DNA of 64,000 nt from Rhizobiaceae bacterium. Lineage in GTDB: Bacteria > Pseudomonadota > Alphaproteobacteria > Rhizobiales > Rhizobiaceae. The stretch spans positions 26,776-90,775 of the forward strand of contig JALOTE010000002.1 of the NCBI GenBank assembly GCA_025458045.1, in the 5' to 3' direction. Of this stretch, positions 25,096 through 35,732 are shown in pieces (position 1 is the stretch's first letter; every line of letters starts with the position of its first letter). The translations under genes were made by a program, and so were the position numbers. A model generated the notes under the pieces. The model was given only the letters and a program-made list of their open reading frames with translations, searched no databases and was not told the DNA's origin.

Positions 25096-26904
25096 TCACT
25101 CCGCCGCGCGCGCGAAAGCGAGCCCGCCATCCTCGAATTGCAGGCGCGCAAGCCGGGCATAGACACCATCGCGGGCCACTAATTCCCCGTGCGTTCCTTC
25201 CTCCACAATCCGCCCCTGATCCATCACCAGAATGCGGTCGGCGTTGAGAACGGTTGCCAGCCTGTGCGCGATGATGAGCGTCGTGCGTCCGCGCGACAAG
25301 GTTTCGAGTGCCGCTTGCACGGCGGTCTCGCTTTCGGCATCCAGCGCCGACGTCGCCTCATCCAACAGCAGGATTGGCGCATCACGCAGAACGGCTCTGG
25401 CAATGGCGATGCGCTGGCGCTGCCCGCCGGACAGGGTGACGCCGCGTTCTCCCAGCAACGTGTCATATGTTTCAGGCAGCGCTGCGATGAACTCCGAAGC
25501 GAACGCCGTGTCGGCCGCGGCACGGATGGCATCCATCGTGGCCCCGGGGCGGCCAAAGGCGATATTGTCGGCGACCGAGGATGAAAAGACAGTGACATCC
25601 TGCGCCACGAGCGCGAAGCGGTCGCGCAGTTCGGCCACATCGGCATCACGCGCATCGACACCATCGATGCGGATCGTGCCCGCCGCCGGATCATAAAATC
25701 GCAGCAATAGTGAGAACAGCGTGGATTTGCCTGCGCCGGATGCGCCGACGACAGCGACCGTTTCGCCCGGCTTCACGCGGAAACTCAATCCGTTCAGCAC
25801 CATGCGGTCAGGGCGCGCCGGATAGGCGAAGTGGACGTTCTCGAATGTCACGGTGCCGAGCGGCGGCTGTGGAAGGCGCACAGGCACGGCAGGTGGCGCG
25901 ATAGCGGGCGTCTCATCCAGCAATTCGACAAGACGCTCGGTTGCGCCGGCCGCCTGGTTCAACTCGTTCCAGAACTCGGACAGCGCGCCGACGGCGCTTG
26001 CCGCCAGCACGGCGTAAAGCATGAACTGGCTGAGCGTGCCGCCCGTCATCGAGCCCGCCAGCACATCGCGCGAGCCGACCCAGAGCACCCCGACGATGGA
26101 CGAAAACGCAACCGTGATGGCAAAGAAGGTCAGGCCGGAGCGCGCAAGCACGCTGGCCCGGATGGTCGCGAGCGCTTCCTCGACGGCGGCCTCGAAGCGG
26201 TGTGTCACCAGTGCTTCATTGGTGAACGCCTGCAATGTGCGCACCGCGCCGATCTGTTCGGTGGCGTAGGCCGTCGCATCCGCCAGCCTGTCCTGCGCGA
26301 GGCGCGACCGGCGGCGCACCGAGCGGCCAAACAGGATCATAGGGATGGCGATCAGCGGAATGGCACCGAGTGCGATGGCCGCAAGTTTGGGCGAGGTTGC
26401 CGCCATCGCGATCACCGCGCCAATCCCCATGATGAAATTGCGCAGGGCGAATGAGGCGGTGGAAGCGAGCACCGATTTCAACTGGGTCGTGTCGGATGCG
26501 AGGCGTGACACGATCTCGCCCGATTGCGCGGTGTCAAAGAAAGCCGGCGAAAGGCGCGTGACATGGTTGAACACGTCGCGGCGGATATCGGCGACGACGC
26601 GCTCGCCGAGCGTGGTGACGAAATAGAAGCGCAACGCCGAAAACAGCGCCAGCATGACCGCCACACCCACCAGCATGACGAAATAGGAATTGACCAGCGC
26701 ACTGTCGGCTGCCGAAAAGCCGTGGTCGATCACGCGGCGCACAGCCAGCGGCAACACCAGCATGGTCGCGGCTGCCAGCACAAGAAACACCAGCGCCGCG
26801 GCGAGCACCGCCCGGTATTGCAGCACATAGGGCGCAAGACGGGCCAAAGGCCGCAGCCCGGACGTGCTGCGCGGCCGGTTCTCCGCTCGGTTGTGATCCG
26901 CCAT
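25096..26904 (-). CDS. ABC exporter with fused permease and ATPase (MsbA-like)
   Basis: A 602-residue half-transporter. The N-terminal half has six membrane helices (for example [23 protein letters not shown] and [20 protein letters not shown]). The ATPase half has Walker [16 protein letters not shown], the signature [16 protein letters not shown] and Walker [13 protein letters not shown], followed by the switch histidine in [10 protein letters not shown]. It should act as a homodimer exporting a lipid or hydrophobic compound from the inner membrane. It is a single gene with no partner to suggest the substrate. Confidence 0.92.
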   Translation of the reverse strand: MADHNRAENRPRSTSGLRPLARLAPYVLQYRAVLAAALVFLVLAAATMLVLPLAVRRVIDHGFSAADSALVNSYFVMLVGVAVMLALFSALRFYFVTTLGERVVADIRRDVFNHVTRLSPAFFDTAQSGEIVSRLASDTTQLKSVLASTASFALRNFIMGIGAVIAMAATSPKLAAIALGAIPLIAIPMILFGRSVRRRSRLAQDRLADATAYATEQIGAVRTLQAFTNEALVTHRFEAAVEEALATIRASVLARSGLTFFAITVAFSSIVGVLWVGSRDVLAGSMTGGTLSQFMLYAVLAASAVGALSEFWNELNQAAGATERLVELLDETPAIAPPAVPVRLPQPPLGTVTFENVHFAYPARPDRMVLNGLSFRVKPGETVAVVGASGAGKSTLFSLLLRFYDPAAGTIRIDGVDARDADVAELRDRFALVAQDVTVFSSSVADNIAFGRPGATMDAIRAAADTAFASEFIAALPETYDTLLGERGVTLSGGQRQRIAIARAVLRDAPILLLDEATSALDAESETAVQAALETLSRGRTTLIIAHRLATVLNADRILVMDQGRIVEEGTHGELVARDGVYARLARLQFEDGGLAFARAAE

Positions 26905-27151
26905 CTTCGCCCCAAACTGCGCCGGCCTGTCTGCCAGCCTGTGTTGTTCCGGTCTCTCCGGCGCCGGGCTTCCGTGGCGGCCGCGCCGATGGAAGCGCTC
27001 TTGCGCCGTCGCCGTTTGTCTTGTATCGCACCGCCAACCTCGCGGTCAGCCTGCTTTAAGGCTTATTGCGGTTGATCATTCAAGCCTCAAGCGAAAAAGC
27101 GCCGGTGACGGCGGACGCGGACGGGCGGCGCAGTTCCAGAGGACTTGGACC

Positions 27152-27370
27152 ATGAAATCCGGCATTCATCCCGATTATCACTTCATCACTGTCACCCTGC
27201 CTTCGGGCACCGAATATGTGACACGCTCGACCTATGGCGAGGCGAACGCCACGTTGGCGCTCGACATCGACCCGTCGACCCACCCGGCCTGGACCGGCAA
27301 CACGCAGCAGGTTGCCCGTGGCGGCCGCGTGACGAAGTTCAACAACCGGTTTGCCAATCTGGGCATTTGA
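27152..27370 (+). CDS. rpmE: 50S ribosomal protein L31
   Basis: A 72-residue L31 of the type without zinc cysteines. It starts [21 protein letters not shown] and has [12 protein letters not shown] and [10 protein letters not shown], all conserved in alphaproteobacterial L31. It joins the two ribosomal subunits at the central protuberance. GAGGAC precedes the ATG, and a strong terminator follows 54 bases after the stop, so it is a single-gene unit. Confidence 0.96.
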   Translation: MKSGIHPDYHFITVTLPSGTEYVTRSTYGEANATLALDIDPSTHPAWTGNTQQVARGGRVTKFNNRFANLGI

Positions 27371-27423
27371 GAGGCGGGAAGCGCTTGCCGCTTCTGCTTC
27401 GAAAATGGCACCCCGCGAATAGG

Positions 27424-27452
27424 AAAGCCCGGCCATCGCGCCGGGCTTTTTT
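27424..27452. terminator. Bidirectional terminator after rpmE
   Basis: AAAGCCCGGC and GCCGGGCTTT are inverted around a short loop, with a run of six T on the plus strand. It touches the stop codon of the convergent SelW-like gene. Confidence 0.88.
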
Positions 27453-27759
27453 AGTTGTCCGAATGCCCCAACCCGCGCTCCGGCCAGACCATATCCCTCA
27501 GCCGTTGCTTGAGCACCTTGGCCTCTGGAAAGCCGGCGTCGCGCTTGCGTTCCCAGATGAGCAAATCCTGCGGTTCAGGCCCGCCGGAGGTGGTTTGGCA
27601 GCGGATTTCAAACACGCCGCCGGTGCCGGGGATAAGGGCGACCTCGCCGATGTCCTGGCCGAAGGTCAAGAGCAGTTCCTGCGCCAGCCAAGCCGAGCGC
27701 AGCATCCAGTTGCATTGCGTGCAATAGGTGATGGCGATACGCGGCTTGGGCGCGATCAT
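27451..27759 (-). CDS. SelW/Rdx-type thioredoxin-like protein
   Basis: A 102-residue protein of the SelT/SelW/SelH (Rdx) family. ITYCTQCNWMLRSAWLAQE carries the C-x-x-C redox motif at the N-terminus; GTGGVFEIRC follows. It uses cysteine rather than selenocysteine. Its role is probably thiol redox control, not defined in bacteria. The ATG at 27759 overlaps the yebC stop by one base (TGATG), so it is coupled to yebC. A GTG one codon upstream is an alternative start. Confidence 0.88.
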   Translation of the reverse strand: MIAPKPRIAITYCTQCNWMLRSAWLAQELLLTFGQDIGEVALIPGTGGVFEIRCQTTSGGPEPQDLLIWERKRDAGFPEAKVLKQRLRDMVWPERGLGHSDN

Positions 27760-28508
27760 CACGCCGCCGACAGCTTCGCCATCGTTGCTTCGTCAATCTC
27801 GAAGTTTGCAAACACGTTCTGCACGTCGTCATCCTCTTCCAGCACGCCGATCAGCTTCATCACGCTCTCGGCACGGTCGGCATCGACGGGTGCGCCGGTC
27901 TGCGCCTTCCAGACGATCTTGACGGTTTCGGGTTCGCCCAACGTGGCTTCGAGCGCCTTGGACACGTCGCCGATGTCCTCGAAAGCGCAGGTGATCGTAT
28001 GGCCGTCGGCATCGGACGCGACATCTTCGGCACCCGCATCGATGGCGGCGTCCATCACAGTGTCGGCGGAGCCCGCTTTCGCGGCATAGATGATCTCGCC
28101 GACGCGGGCGAACATGAAGCCGACCGAGCCCGTTTCGCCCAGCGCGCCGCCGGCCTTGGTGAAAGCGGCGCGGACATTGGCAGCCGTCCGGTTGCGGTTG
28201 TCGGTCAACGCTTCGACAATGATCGCCACGCCGCCGGGGCCGTAGCCCTCATAGCGCACTTCCTCATAGTTCTCGCCGCCGGCGTCGGCGGCCTTGTTGA
28301 TGGCCCGCTGGATGTTGTCCTTCGGCATGGATTCGGCCTTGGCGTTCTGGATCGCAAGGCGCAGGCGCGGGTTCATCGCCGGATCCGGCAGGCCCATCTT
28401 GGCCGCAACCGTGATCTCTCGGGCCAGCTTGGAGAAGATCTTCGACCGGATCGCATCCTGCCTCCCTTTCCGGTGCATGATGTTTTTGAACTGTGAATGA
28501 CCTGCCAT
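27759..28508 (-). CDS. yebC: YebC/PmpR family protein
   Basis: A 249-residue protein beginning [19 protein letters not shown], the conserved YebC N-terminus, followed by [37 protein letters not shown] is also invariant. Older work calls these transcription regulators; newer work finds that YebC-type proteins bind ribosomes and help translate proline-rich stretches. The frame runs further upstream, but homology and the family length set the ATG at 28508. Confidence 0.95.
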   Translation of the reverse strand: MAGHSQFKNIMHRKGRQDAIRSKIFSKLAREITVAAKMGLPDPAMNPRLRLAIQNAKAESMPKDNIQRAINKAADAGGENYEEVRYEGYGPGGVAIIVEALTDNRNRTAANVRAAFTKAGGALGETGSVGFMFARVGEIIYAAKAGSADTVMDAAIDAGAEDVASDADGHTITCAFEDIGDVSKALEATLGEPETVKIVWKAQTGAPVDADRAESVMKLIGVLEEDDDVQNVFANFEIDEATMAKLSAA

Positions 28509-28800
28509 GGGAAAACCCGCCTGCGACGCCAATGGAGTGGATGCCGGTTCCGAGGTGTCCCTGCGGCGCGTGCAACCGGCGCCTGCGCGAACCAATCGAG
28601 GCACCGGCACAGAATGGCGCGGCTTATGGCCAAAACACCGCCCATTCGCAAGCCGCGCGCAAAATCGGCTGAAAACAATCGACATTTCGCGTTTCGGGCA
28701 ACTTGTGCCTGTGGCGAATTTGTTCCACCTTGGTTGCAGAACCGCGCTGGCGCGGCCGCGGGGAGGCGGCCCGCCTTTGGCAGCGGCGGGAGGACAATCA

Positions 28801-30519
28801 ATGATGCAGACGCCCGCTATGCAGGCGCGGCCTTGGCTTGCCAGCTATCCGCCCATGGTGCCGCAGGCCATGCCGCCGCTGACCCATGCCAGTCTTGCCG
28901 CGTTGCTGGTTGACGCCTGCGAGCGCTTTGCCGCCCGGTCCGCCTTTTCCTGCATGGGCAAGGCTCTCAGTTTTGCGGAAATCCTGGCCTCTTCGCGCGC
29001 CCTGGCGGCGCATCTGCAGTCACGCGGGCTGAAGAAAGGTGCGCGCGTGGCGCTGATGATGCCGAATATCCTGCAATATCCGGTGGCGCTGCTGGCGGTT
29101 CTCCGGGCCGGATGCACCATCGTCAATGTCAATCCGCTCTACACCCCGCGCGAACTCGAGCATCAACTGCGTGACTCCGGCGCCGAGGCCATCATCATCC
29201 TCGAGAATTTCGCCCACACGCTTCAGCAGGTGCAGGGCAAGACCCCGGTCAAGCATGTCATAGTCGCCAGCATGGGCGACCTGATGGGAATGAAAGGCCA
29301 CATCGTCAATTTTGTTGTCCGCAAGGTGAAAAAGCTTGTCCCGGCGTGGGACCTGCCGGGGCATATCTCGTTCAATGCCGCGCTTCGCGCAGGCGGGCAG
29401 GCTCAATTCTCACCTGTTGAAACCGGCCTGAACGACATCGCCTTCCTGCAATACACCGGCGGGACGACGGGCGTGTCGAAAGGGGCAGCGCTGTCAAATT
29501 CCAACATCCTGTCGAACGCGGTGCAGACGGAAGCCTGGCTGAAGGCCGCCAGGATCGATGCGGACAATCCCGAACCGCTGACCTTCATGTGCCCGCTGCC
29601 GCTCTACCATATCTTTGCGCTCACCGTGAATTTGGTGATGGGCATGCGGCTGGGCGCGATGAACGTGCTGATCCCCAACCCGCGTGACATTCCGGCCTTC
29701 GTCGCGGAAATGGCCAAGCACCGCTTCAACGTGTTTCCCGGCTTGAACACGCTGTTCAATGCGCTCGCCTCAAACCCGGATTTCGCAAAATGTGACTTCT
29801 CTGGGCTCAAACTGACCTTTGGCGGCGGGATGGCGGTGCAAAGGCCGATTGCGGAAAAATGGCGCGCGGTGACGGGCTGCGCGATCCATGAAGGCTATGG
29901 CCTGTCGGAAACCTCGCCCGTGGCGACGGCCAACAGGTTTGACGTGCCGGAGTACACGGGCACCATCGGCCTGCCCATTCCCGGGACCGATGTCGCAATC
30001 CGCGATGAGGACGGAACGACGGACATGCCGCTTGGCGAAGTAGGCGAGATTTGCATTCGCGGTCCGCAGGTCATGACCGGCTACTGGCAGCGCCCGGAGG
30101 AAACCGCCAAGGTGATGACATCGGACGGCTTTTTCCGCTCCGGCGACATGGGGATGATGGATGCGCGCGGTTTTGTGAAGATCGTCGACCGCAAGAAGAA
30201 CATGATCCTTGTCTCGGGCTTCAATGTCTATCCAAACGAGGTGGAGGAAGTGGCTGCGACGCACCCGGGTGTGCTGGAATCCGCAGCCATCGGCGTCCCG
30301 GACGCGCATTCGGGCGAGGCTGTGAAACTGTATGTCGTACGCAAGGATCCGGCGTTGACGGAAGACGAGATCAAAGCGCATTTGCGCAAAAGTCTGACCG
30401 CCTACAAATGCCCGAAATACATCGCCTTCAAGGACGCGCTGCCGAAAACCAATGTCGGCAAAATACTGCACCGCGAACTGCGTGACGCCGACCCCATGGT
30501 GATCGCGGCGAAAGGGTGA
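28801..30519 (+). CDS. fadD: Long-chain fatty acid-CoA ligase
   Basis: A 572-residue AMP-forming acyl-CoA synthetase. The ATP/AMP motif is [17 protein letters not shown], the adenine-binding YGLSETSPV follows, then [11 protein letters not shown] and the hinge [20 protein letters not shown]. The C-terminal catalytic lysine is in [14 protein letters not shown]. The sequence YPxEVE and length fit long-chain FadD. GGGAGGA before the ATG at 28801 sets the start; the open frame upstream has no support. Confidence 0.93.
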   Translation: MMQTPAMQARPWLASYPPMVPQAMPPLTHASLAALLVDACERFAARSAFSCMGKALSFAEILASSRALAAHLQSRGLKKGARVALMMPNILQYPVALLAVLRAGCTIVNVNPLYTPRELEHQLRDSGAEAIIILENFAHTLQQVQGKTPVKHVIVASMGDLMGMKGHIVNFVVRKVKKLVPAWDLPGHISFNAALRAGGQAQFSPVETGLNDIAFLQYTGGTTGVSKGAALSNSNILSNAVQTEAWLKAARIDADNPEPLTFMCPLPLYHIFALTVNLVMGMRLGAMNVLIPNPRDIPAFVAEMAKHRFNVFPGLNTLFNALASNPDFAKCDFSGLKLTFGGGMAVQRPIAEKWRAVTGCAIHEGYGLSETSPVATANRFDVPEYTGTIGLPIPGTDVAIRDEDGTTDMPLGEVGEICIRGPQVMTGYWQRPEETAKVMTSDGFFRSGDMGMMDARGFVKIVDRKKNMILVSGFNVYPNEVEEVAATHPGVLESAAIGVPDAHSGEAVKLYVVRKDPALTEDEIKAHLRKSLTAYKCPKYIAFKDALPKTNVGKILHRELRDADPMVIAAKG

Positions 30520-30558
30520 AGGCGAAGCTGTCTGCCGATGGGATTGCCGGGCGGTTCC

Positions 30559-30650
30559 TCAGCCACCCTCGGGCGAAGTCCCGAGGACCCGGTTATTTCT
30601 GGCAAAGGTTGGGAAAATCTGGGTCCTCGCCACAAGGGCGAGGATGACTA
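30559..30650. repeat. Intergenic palindromic element, second family
   Basis: Two hairpins, CCTCGGGCGAAGTCCCGAGG (30567-30586 approximately) and GTCCTCGCCACAAGGGCGAGGA, flank a short spacer, and AGGACCC and GGGTCCT pair across both. This is the CATCCTCG.. CGAGGATG type of element often seen after genes in alphaproteobacteria. It follows fadD and may end its transcript. Confidence 0.55.
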
Positions 30651-30694
30651 CGGGTGAGGGCGACAAGGCGAGTATGACGAACGGGCAAGGATGG

Positions 30695-32338
30695 TCATGC
30701 CATCCCCGCCAATGCGCGCATATGCGCGACCAGTCCGGCGGTGGAGGAATCACCTGCTACGGCACCTGGCCTGCCTTGAATAACCGGCAAAAGACCCGTC
30801 GCCAGTTCCTTGCCAAGCTCGACGCCCCATTGGTCAAAGGCATTGATGCCGAAGAGTGCGGCCTCGACAAAGACGCGGTGCTCATAAAGTGCGATCAGGC
30901 GGCCAAGCGCGAAGGGTGTCAAGCGCTCATGCATCAGCGTGACCGACGGGCGGTTGCCGGGAAAGGTCTTGTGGCGGGCGAGTGCTTCGCGCGCCGGGCC
31001 CTCCGGCATTTTCGACAATTGCGCGTCGGCCTCGGCGGTGGTTCGCCCCTTCATCAATGCTTCGGACTGCGCCAGGCAATTTGCCAGCAAAATATCATGC
31101 TGATGCTGCAAGCCCGGTTCGTGCCCGCGCGCGGCGACGATGAACTCGACCGGGATGACATCCGTCCCTTGATGCAGCAACTGGAAGAAGGCGTGCTGGC
31201 CATTCGTCCCCGGCTCGCCCCAGACCAGCGGGCCTGTGACGGTGTCGACGGGTGTCCCATCGGCACGCACCGCCTTGCCGTTGGACTCCATGTCCAATTG
31301 CTGGAGATAGGCCGGAAGCCGCGCCAGCCGTTGGTCATAGGGGATGACGGCGCGGGCGGGCAGCCCGAGCACGACGCGGTGGAACCAGCCGATGAGGCCC
31401 AGCAGCATCGGGAGGTTTTCCGCCATCGGAACCGTGGCGAAGTGCCGGTCCATCGCATGGGCGCCATCAAGAAGCGCGCGGAAACTGGACGGGCCGACTG
31501 CGAGCATGATCGGCAGGCCGATCGCCGACCACAGCGAATAGCGGCCGCCGACCCAATCCCAAAAGCCGAATGTGCGTTTCGCATCGATGCCGAAGGCTTC
31601 AACCTTGGGCAGCGCGGTGGAAACGGCCGCAAAATGCGCGTTGACTGCCGCTTCACCGAGCGCGTCTGCGATCCAGGCGCGCGCGCTCTGCGCGTTGGTC
31701 ATGGTCTCGATGGTGGTGAAAGTTTTCGATGCGACGATGATGAGCGTCGTCGCGGGATCAAGTCCCTTCAATGTGTCGGCAATATGCGCAGCGTCGATGT
31801 TGGAGACGAAATGCGCGCGCGGGCCATCATGAAATGGCGCAAGCGCGGCTGTCACCATGGCCGGGCCGAGGTCTGAACCGCCGATGCCGATATTGATCAC
31901 ATCGGTGAACGGCTGGCCCGTTGCACCTGTGACGGCCCCGGAGCGGATGTCGGCCGCAAATTTCGCCATCGCATCCAGCACCGCATGGACGTCCGGCACC
32001 ACATTGCGGCCTTCGACCTTGATTTTCGCGCCGCGCGGCGCGCGCAGCGCGGTATGGAGAACGGCGCGGTCTTCAGTGTTGTTGATCGGCTTGCCGGCAA
32101 ACATGGCAGCGCGATGCTTCTCGACGCCCACGCTTTTGGCTGCTGCGAACAAACCGGCCATGACTTCGGCATCGACCGCGCATTTGGAATAATCCAGCAG
32201 CAGGTCATCCATCTTTGCTGAGAACGCCGCAAAACGCCGCGGGTCACCTGCAAAGGCGGCACGCATGTCCATGGGGCCGCGGGCCTTGAGATGTTTCTTC
32301 AGCTTTGCGGCGGCGCGCGCGGCGGGGGAACTGGCCAT
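30695..32338 (-). CDS. pgi: Glucose-6-phosphate isomerase
   Basis: A 547-residue Pgi. It interconverts glucose 6-phosphate and fructose 6-phosphate. Signatures: [56 protein letters not shown] and [12 protein letters not shown]. The ATG at 32338 ([12 protein letters not shown]) gives the family length; the frame is open upstream without support. It lies 11 bases downstream of a sugar-acid dehydratase gene on the same strand. Confidence 0.97.
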   Translation of the reverse strand: MASSPAARAAAKLKKHLKARGPMDMRAAFAGDPRRFAAFSAKMDDLLLDYSKCAVDAEVMAGLFAAAKSVGVEKHRAAMFAGKPINNTEDRAVLHTALRAPRGAKIKVEGRNVVPDVHAVLDAMAKFAADIRSGAVTGATGQPFTDVINIGIGGSDLGPAMVTAALAPFHDGPRAHFVSNIDAAHIADTLKGLDPATTLIIVASKTFTTIETMTNAQSARAWIADALGEAAVNAHFAAVSTALPKVEAFGIDAKRTFGFWDWVGGRYSLWSAIGLPIMLAVGPSSFRALLDGAHAMDRHFATVPMAENLPMLLGLIGWFHRVVLGLPARAVIPYDQRLARLPAYLQQLDMESNGKAVRADGTPVDTVTGPLVWGEPGTNGQHAFFQLLHQGTDVIPVEFIVAARGHEPGLQHQHDILLANCLAQSEALMKGRTTAEADAQLSKMPEGPAREALARHKTFPGNRPSVTLMHERLTPFALGRLIALYEHRVFVEAALFGINAFDQWGVELGKELATGLLPVIQGRPGAVAGDSSTAGLVAHMRALAGMA

Positions 32339-32349
32339 GGCTTGCCCTG

Positions 32350-34146
32350 TCAGTGATTGTTGCGCGGAAGGGCTTTTTCGGCCACGCGCTGATATTTGAC
32401 CGCCGGCTTCAGAACCATGCCGTCGGCCAGTTGGTCGACGATCCCGCGCTGGATCTCCTGCCATGGCGTTTGGTGAGCCGGATAAGCAAATCCGCCCGCC
32501 GCCGCAAGCGCCGCATGGCGCGCGGCCAGCTCCTGATCTGATATCAGGACATTGGCCTCGCCCTTGCGCAGGTCGATGCGCACGCGATCCCCGGTTTTCA
32601 GGATGGCGAGGCCGCCGCCGACGGCTGCTTCCGGAGAGGCGTTCAGCATGGACGGTGAACCGGATGTGCCGGACTGGCGGCCATCGCCGAGGCAGGGCAG
32701 CGCCTTGATGCCGCGCTTGATGAGGTAGGCCGGCGGTTGCATGTTGACGACTTCGGCCGAGCCCGGATAGCCGACAGGACCGGTGCCGCGCATCACGAGG
32801 ATGGAGTGCTCGGTGATGCCTTCCTTCGGGTCGTCGATGCGGTGATGGTAGTCTTCCGGTCCTTCAAACACGGTGACCGTGCCTTCAAACGCCTCCGGAT
32901 CATCCGGGTTCGACAGATAGCGCTGGCGGAATTCCTCCGAAATCACGCTGGTCTTCATGATGGCTGAGGTGAAGAGATTGCCCTTGAGGTTGATGAAACC
33001 TGCATCACGGCGCACCGGATCGGCGACGCTCTTGATAACGCGCGGATCAAGATTTTCGACATGGCCGCAGTTTTCGCCGATGGTGCGGCCGTTCGCCGTC
33101 ATGGCGCCGGGATGCGGCAGCAGCCCCGCCTTCATCAATTCCATCACCACGGCGGGCACGCCGCCGGCATGGCAATAGTCTTCGCCCAGATATTCGCCGG
33201 CCGGCTGCATGTTGACGAGCAGCGGAATGCGGTGGCCGATGCGCTGCCAGTCATCCATCGTCAGTTCGAGGCCGAGATGCCGGGCGATGGCGACCAAATG
33301 GATTGGCGCGTTGGTCGAGCCGCCGATAGCCGAATTGACGACGATGGCGTTCTCAAACGCCTCCCGGGTCATGATGTCAGAGGGCTTCAAATCCTCCCAC
33401 ACCATCTCGACGATGCGCTTGCCTGTTTCATAGGAGATCTGCCCGCGCTCACGGTAAGGCGCGGGAATGGCGGCCGAAAACGGAAGCTGCATGCCCAGCG
33501 CTTCGGCGAGCGAGTTCATGGTGGTGGCCGTCCCCATCGTGTTGCAATAGCCGACCGAGGGCGCGGACGAGGTGACGGTTTCCATGAACTGTTCGTAATC
33601 AATTTCGCCGGCTGACAACCGCTCGCGCGATTTCCAGACAATCGTGCCGGAGCCGGTGCGCTCACCCCTGTGCCAGCCATTCAGCATCGGGCCGACGGAG
33701 AGCGCGATGGCCGGGATGTTGACGGTCGCCGCCGCCATAAGCAGTGCAGGCGTCGTCTTGTCGCAACCGACCGTCAGCACCACGCCGTCGAGCGGATAGG
33801 AATAGAGCACCTCGACGCAGGAGAGATAGGCCAGGTTGCGGTCGAGCGCGGCGGTCGGGCGCTTGCCCGTCTCCTGAATCGGGTGGACCGGAAATTCCAG
33901 CGGAATGCCGCCGGCGGCGATGATGCCGTCGCGCACGCGCTTGGCCAGTTCGATGTGGTGGCGGTTGCAGGGCGACAGGTCCGAGCCGGTCTGCGCGATG
34001 CCGATGATCGGCTTGCCGGACTGGAGTTCTCCGCGCGTCAGGCCGAAATTCAGGTAGCGTTCGATGTAGAGGGCGGTCATGCCCGGATCGGCCGGGTTGT
34101 CGAACCATTCCTGGCTGCGCAGCCTGCGTTTTTCCGTTGCGGCCAT
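32350..34146 (-). CDS. IlvD/Edd family dehydratase (sugar-acid type)
   Basis: A 598-residue iron-sulfur dehydratase. Cysteines in [12 protein letters not shown] and [18 protein letters not shown] would hold the cluster, and NPAIGGSTN-like [14 protein letters not shown] and [22 protein letters not shown] are family marks. The sequence resembles pentonate dehydratases (L-arabinonate, D-xylonate) more than IlvD or Edd, so it likely removes water from a sugar acid to give a 2-keto-3-deoxy acid. GGGAG before the ATG at 34146 sets the start. Cotranscription with pgi fits a carbohydrate role. The exact substrate is open. Confidence 0.88.
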   Translation of the reverse strand: MAATEKRRLRSQEWFDNPADPGMTALYIERYLNFGLTRGELQSGKPIIGIAQTGSDLSPCNRHHIELAKRVRDGIIAAGGIPLEFPVHPIQETGKRPTAALDRNLAYLSCVEVLYSYPLDGVVLTVGCDKTTPALLMAAATVNIPAIALSVGPMLNGWHRGERTGSGTIVWKSRERLSAGEIDYEQFMETVTSSAPSVGYCNTMGTATTMNSLAEALGMQLPFSAAIPAPYRERGQISYETGKRIVEMVWEDLKPSDIMTREAFENAIVVNSAIGGSTNAPIHLVAIARHLGLELTMDDWQRIGHRIPLLVNMQPAGEYLGEDYCHAGGVPAVVMELMKAGLLPHPGAMTANGRTIGENCGHVENLDPRVIKSVADPVRRDAGFINLKGNLFTSAIMKTSVISEEFRQRYLSNPDDPEAFEGTVTVFEGPEDYHHRIDDPKEGITEHSILVMRGTGPVGYPGSAEVVNMQPPAYLIKRGIKALPCLGDGRQSGTSGSPSMLNASPEAAVGGGLAILKTGDRVRIDLRKGEANVLISDQELAARHAALAAAGGFAYPAHQTPWQEIQRGIVDQLADGMVLKPAVKYQRVAEKALPRNNH

Positions 34147-34209
34147 GGTGGTTCTCCCAAATCATCTTTGACTTTTGGATGAGAGGGTTAGGCCAAGGCG
34201 GCGCGCTGT

Positions 34210-34455
34210 TCAAGCGCGTTGGGGTGCCTCCAGCTGCGGCGTCCCGGCTTCTTCAGGTTCATAGACGAGGATGTCGCCGGGCTGGCAATTCAGGACCGCG
34301 CAAATGCGTTCGAGTGTGTCGAAGCGCATGCCGCGCACTTTCCCGGATTTCAGCAGCGAAATGTTCTGCTCCGTCAGGTCCACCCGTTCGGCCAGTTCGC
34401 GCGAGCGCATCTTTCGCAGGGCCAGCATGACATCGAGTCGCACGATGATCGGCAT
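34210..34455 (-). CDS. Small HTH transcription regulator (YozG-like)
   Basis: An 81-residue Cro/C1-type helix-turn-helix protein. It starts MPIIVRLDVMLALRKMRSRELAERV; the helix-turn-helix is LAERVDLTEQNISLLKSGK, then LERICAVLNCQPGDILVYEP, the standard end of the short YozG type. The ATG overlaps the stop of the DUF2975 gene by one base (TGATG). Such HTH/DUF2975 pairs occur in many bacteria; the HTH probably represses its own operon. Confidence 0.92.
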   Translation of the reverse strand: MPIIVRLDVMLALRKMRSRELAERVDLTEQNISLLKSGKVRGMRFDTLERICAVLNCQPGDILVYEPEEAGTPQLEAPQRA

Positions 34456-34997
34456 CAGACGAACTCCCGGTTTTCAGCGTCGAGCGAGGCGGCGAGCGCC
34501 ACCACATGGCCGAGCGCAAGCAGCGTTCCGGCAACGAGTACGCCGAAGAGTTCCGGTTGGCCGATGCCGATGGACAAAAGCCGCTCGCCGGCGGGCAGAT
34601 GAAGCGTCGCCAGCACGACCGAAGCCGTCCGCACAAACACGCCGCCGATCGCCACGATCAGGAACCAGCGCCCCGATGCCGCCATGGCCGCGGCCGCGTC
34701 GTCGAGCTTCGGCGCATCGGCGCCCAGATGGCGGAAGCTCTCCTGCAGGCGCCACAAGGCGCGTGACAGCGCGAGCGCAAGCGCGCTGTTGAGCGCGTAG
34801 ATGCCAGCCTTGGCGGCCGTGCCGATGCCGGATGGATCGACCGCCACACCGTTGAAGATGTCCGCATCGCCGCTTTGCTCCAGCGCCTTGAACACGGCAA
34901 TCAGCACAAGCGGCGGGATGATGCAGGCAAGCGCGAAACTCAGGCCTGCCATGCGTCGGGCGAGGATCCGCAGGCGTTCACGGGCGGCGATGGACAT
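34455..34997 (-). CDS. DUF2975 membrane protein
   Basis: A 180-residue protein with about four membrane helices (LSFALACIIPPLVLIAVFKAL, AGIYALNSALALALSRALW, WFLIVAIGGVFVRTASVVLA and LFGVLVAGTLLALGHVVALA). It carries the DUF2975 pattern with DDAAAAMAASGRW before the third helix. It is paired with the small HTH gene, a layout that suggests a membrane sensor whose partner binds DNA. AAGGAG before the ATG at 34997 is a good ribosome site. Confidence 0.88.
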   Translation of the reverse strand: MSIAARERLRILARRMAGLSFALACIIPPLVLIAVFKALEQSGDADIFNGVAVDPSGIGTAAKAGIYALNSALALALSRALWRLQESFRHLGADAPKLDDAAAAMAASGRWFLIVAIGGVFVRTASVVLATLHLPAGERLLSIGIGQPELFGVLVAGTLLALGHVVALAASLDAENREFV

Positions 34998-35046
34998 GGC
35001 ACTCTCCTTGGCTCATTAAAGCTTCAATGGGTCGCTTGCAAAAATT

Positions 35047-35075
35047 AAAATAATACAATAAATTTTTGTCGTCAA
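35047..35075 (-). promoter_or_regulatory. Candidate sigma-70 promoter of the DUF2975-HTH operon
   Basis: On the minus strand TTGACG (35075-35070) and TATTTT (35052-35047) are 17 bases apart, 50 bases before the DUF2975 start codon. The surrounding 50 bases are strikingly AT-rich in an otherwise GC-rich window. Confidence 0.5.
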
Positions 35076-35097
35076 GATAGATGGAGCCTGAACCAAC

Positions 35098-35730
35098 ATG
35101 CCTAAATCCTCCTGTTTCGGCCCCGCCGCGCCAGCCACGATCGCCCCGCTCATCCTGTCGGGCTGCATGGCGATGTCACCGGGAGCGGCGGCGCGGCTGG
35201 CGGCCTTTGATGCGTTGGAGGCCAATCCGGCCGAAATCCGGCTGGCGGTGGAGGCGCCGCGTCTGATCGGGCTGAGGAACGGCGACATCGTGATGAGCAT
35301 CACGCATCCAGGCGCAAACGGTGTCCCGCCGCTCAACGAGCGCTTCGCTGCCGAGATCGAAAGCGACGGCGAAGCGGTGCCCGGCCTCCCCGCATCGTCA
35401 GATGCCGACAGTCGCATCATCGTGGCCCGGTTTGCGGCCAGTGATCATCGACGCCTGCTGGCGGCGCAGGAACAGGCCCGCCGCATGCAGGGCAGCGGAG
35501 GCAAGGGTGCGATTTCGGTTGGCGCCACCGGATGCAGAACCGGCGAGCCGGATGGCCGCCCTGTGCGCTTCTCCATCCTGATGCAGACACGGGCGGGCAC
35601 GGCCTTCTTCCCCTTGCAGGAGGACATGGATCTGCGCGCGCTTCTCAAAGACACAGGCGGGATTGCCGCGATGCCGCCATGCGACGGCGCCGCCGTGCCG
35701 GCGGGGATCACTCCGCTGACGGCGGAGTGA
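35098..35730 (+). CDS. Putative lipoprotein of unknown function
   Basis: A 210-residue protein with a short N-terminal leader ending in LILSGC, a lipobox, so it is probably anchored to a membrane by a lipid on Cys23. The rest has no motif I know: AFDALEANPAEIRLAVEAPRL, then a long middle section with SRIIVARFAASDHRRLLAAQEQ, and CRTGEPDGRPVRFSILMQT towards the end. It is divergent from the DUF2975 gene across the AT-rich promoter region, which may serve both. The leader is atypical because it lacks a strong charged N-terminus. Confidence 0.6.
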   Translation: MPKSSCFGPAAPATIAPLILSGCMAMSPGAAARLAAFDALEANPAEIRLAVEAPRLIGLRNGDIVMSITHPGANGVPPLNERFAAEIESDGEAVPGLPASSDADSRIIVARFAASDHRRLLAAQEQARRMQGSGGKGAISVGATGCRTGEPDGRPVRFSILMQTRAGTAFFPLQEDMDLRALLKDTGGIAAMPPCDGAAVPAGITPLTAE

Positions 35731-35732
35731 TC
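35706..35732. terminator. Perfect hairpin over two convergent stop codons
   Basis: GATCACTCCGC and GCGGAGTGATC are perfect inverted repeats with a five-base loop. The repeat covers the lipoprotein TGA (35728-35730) and abuts or includes part of the beta-glucosidase stop (35731-35733). No T-run follows, so termination is likely but not certain. Confidence 0.5.
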
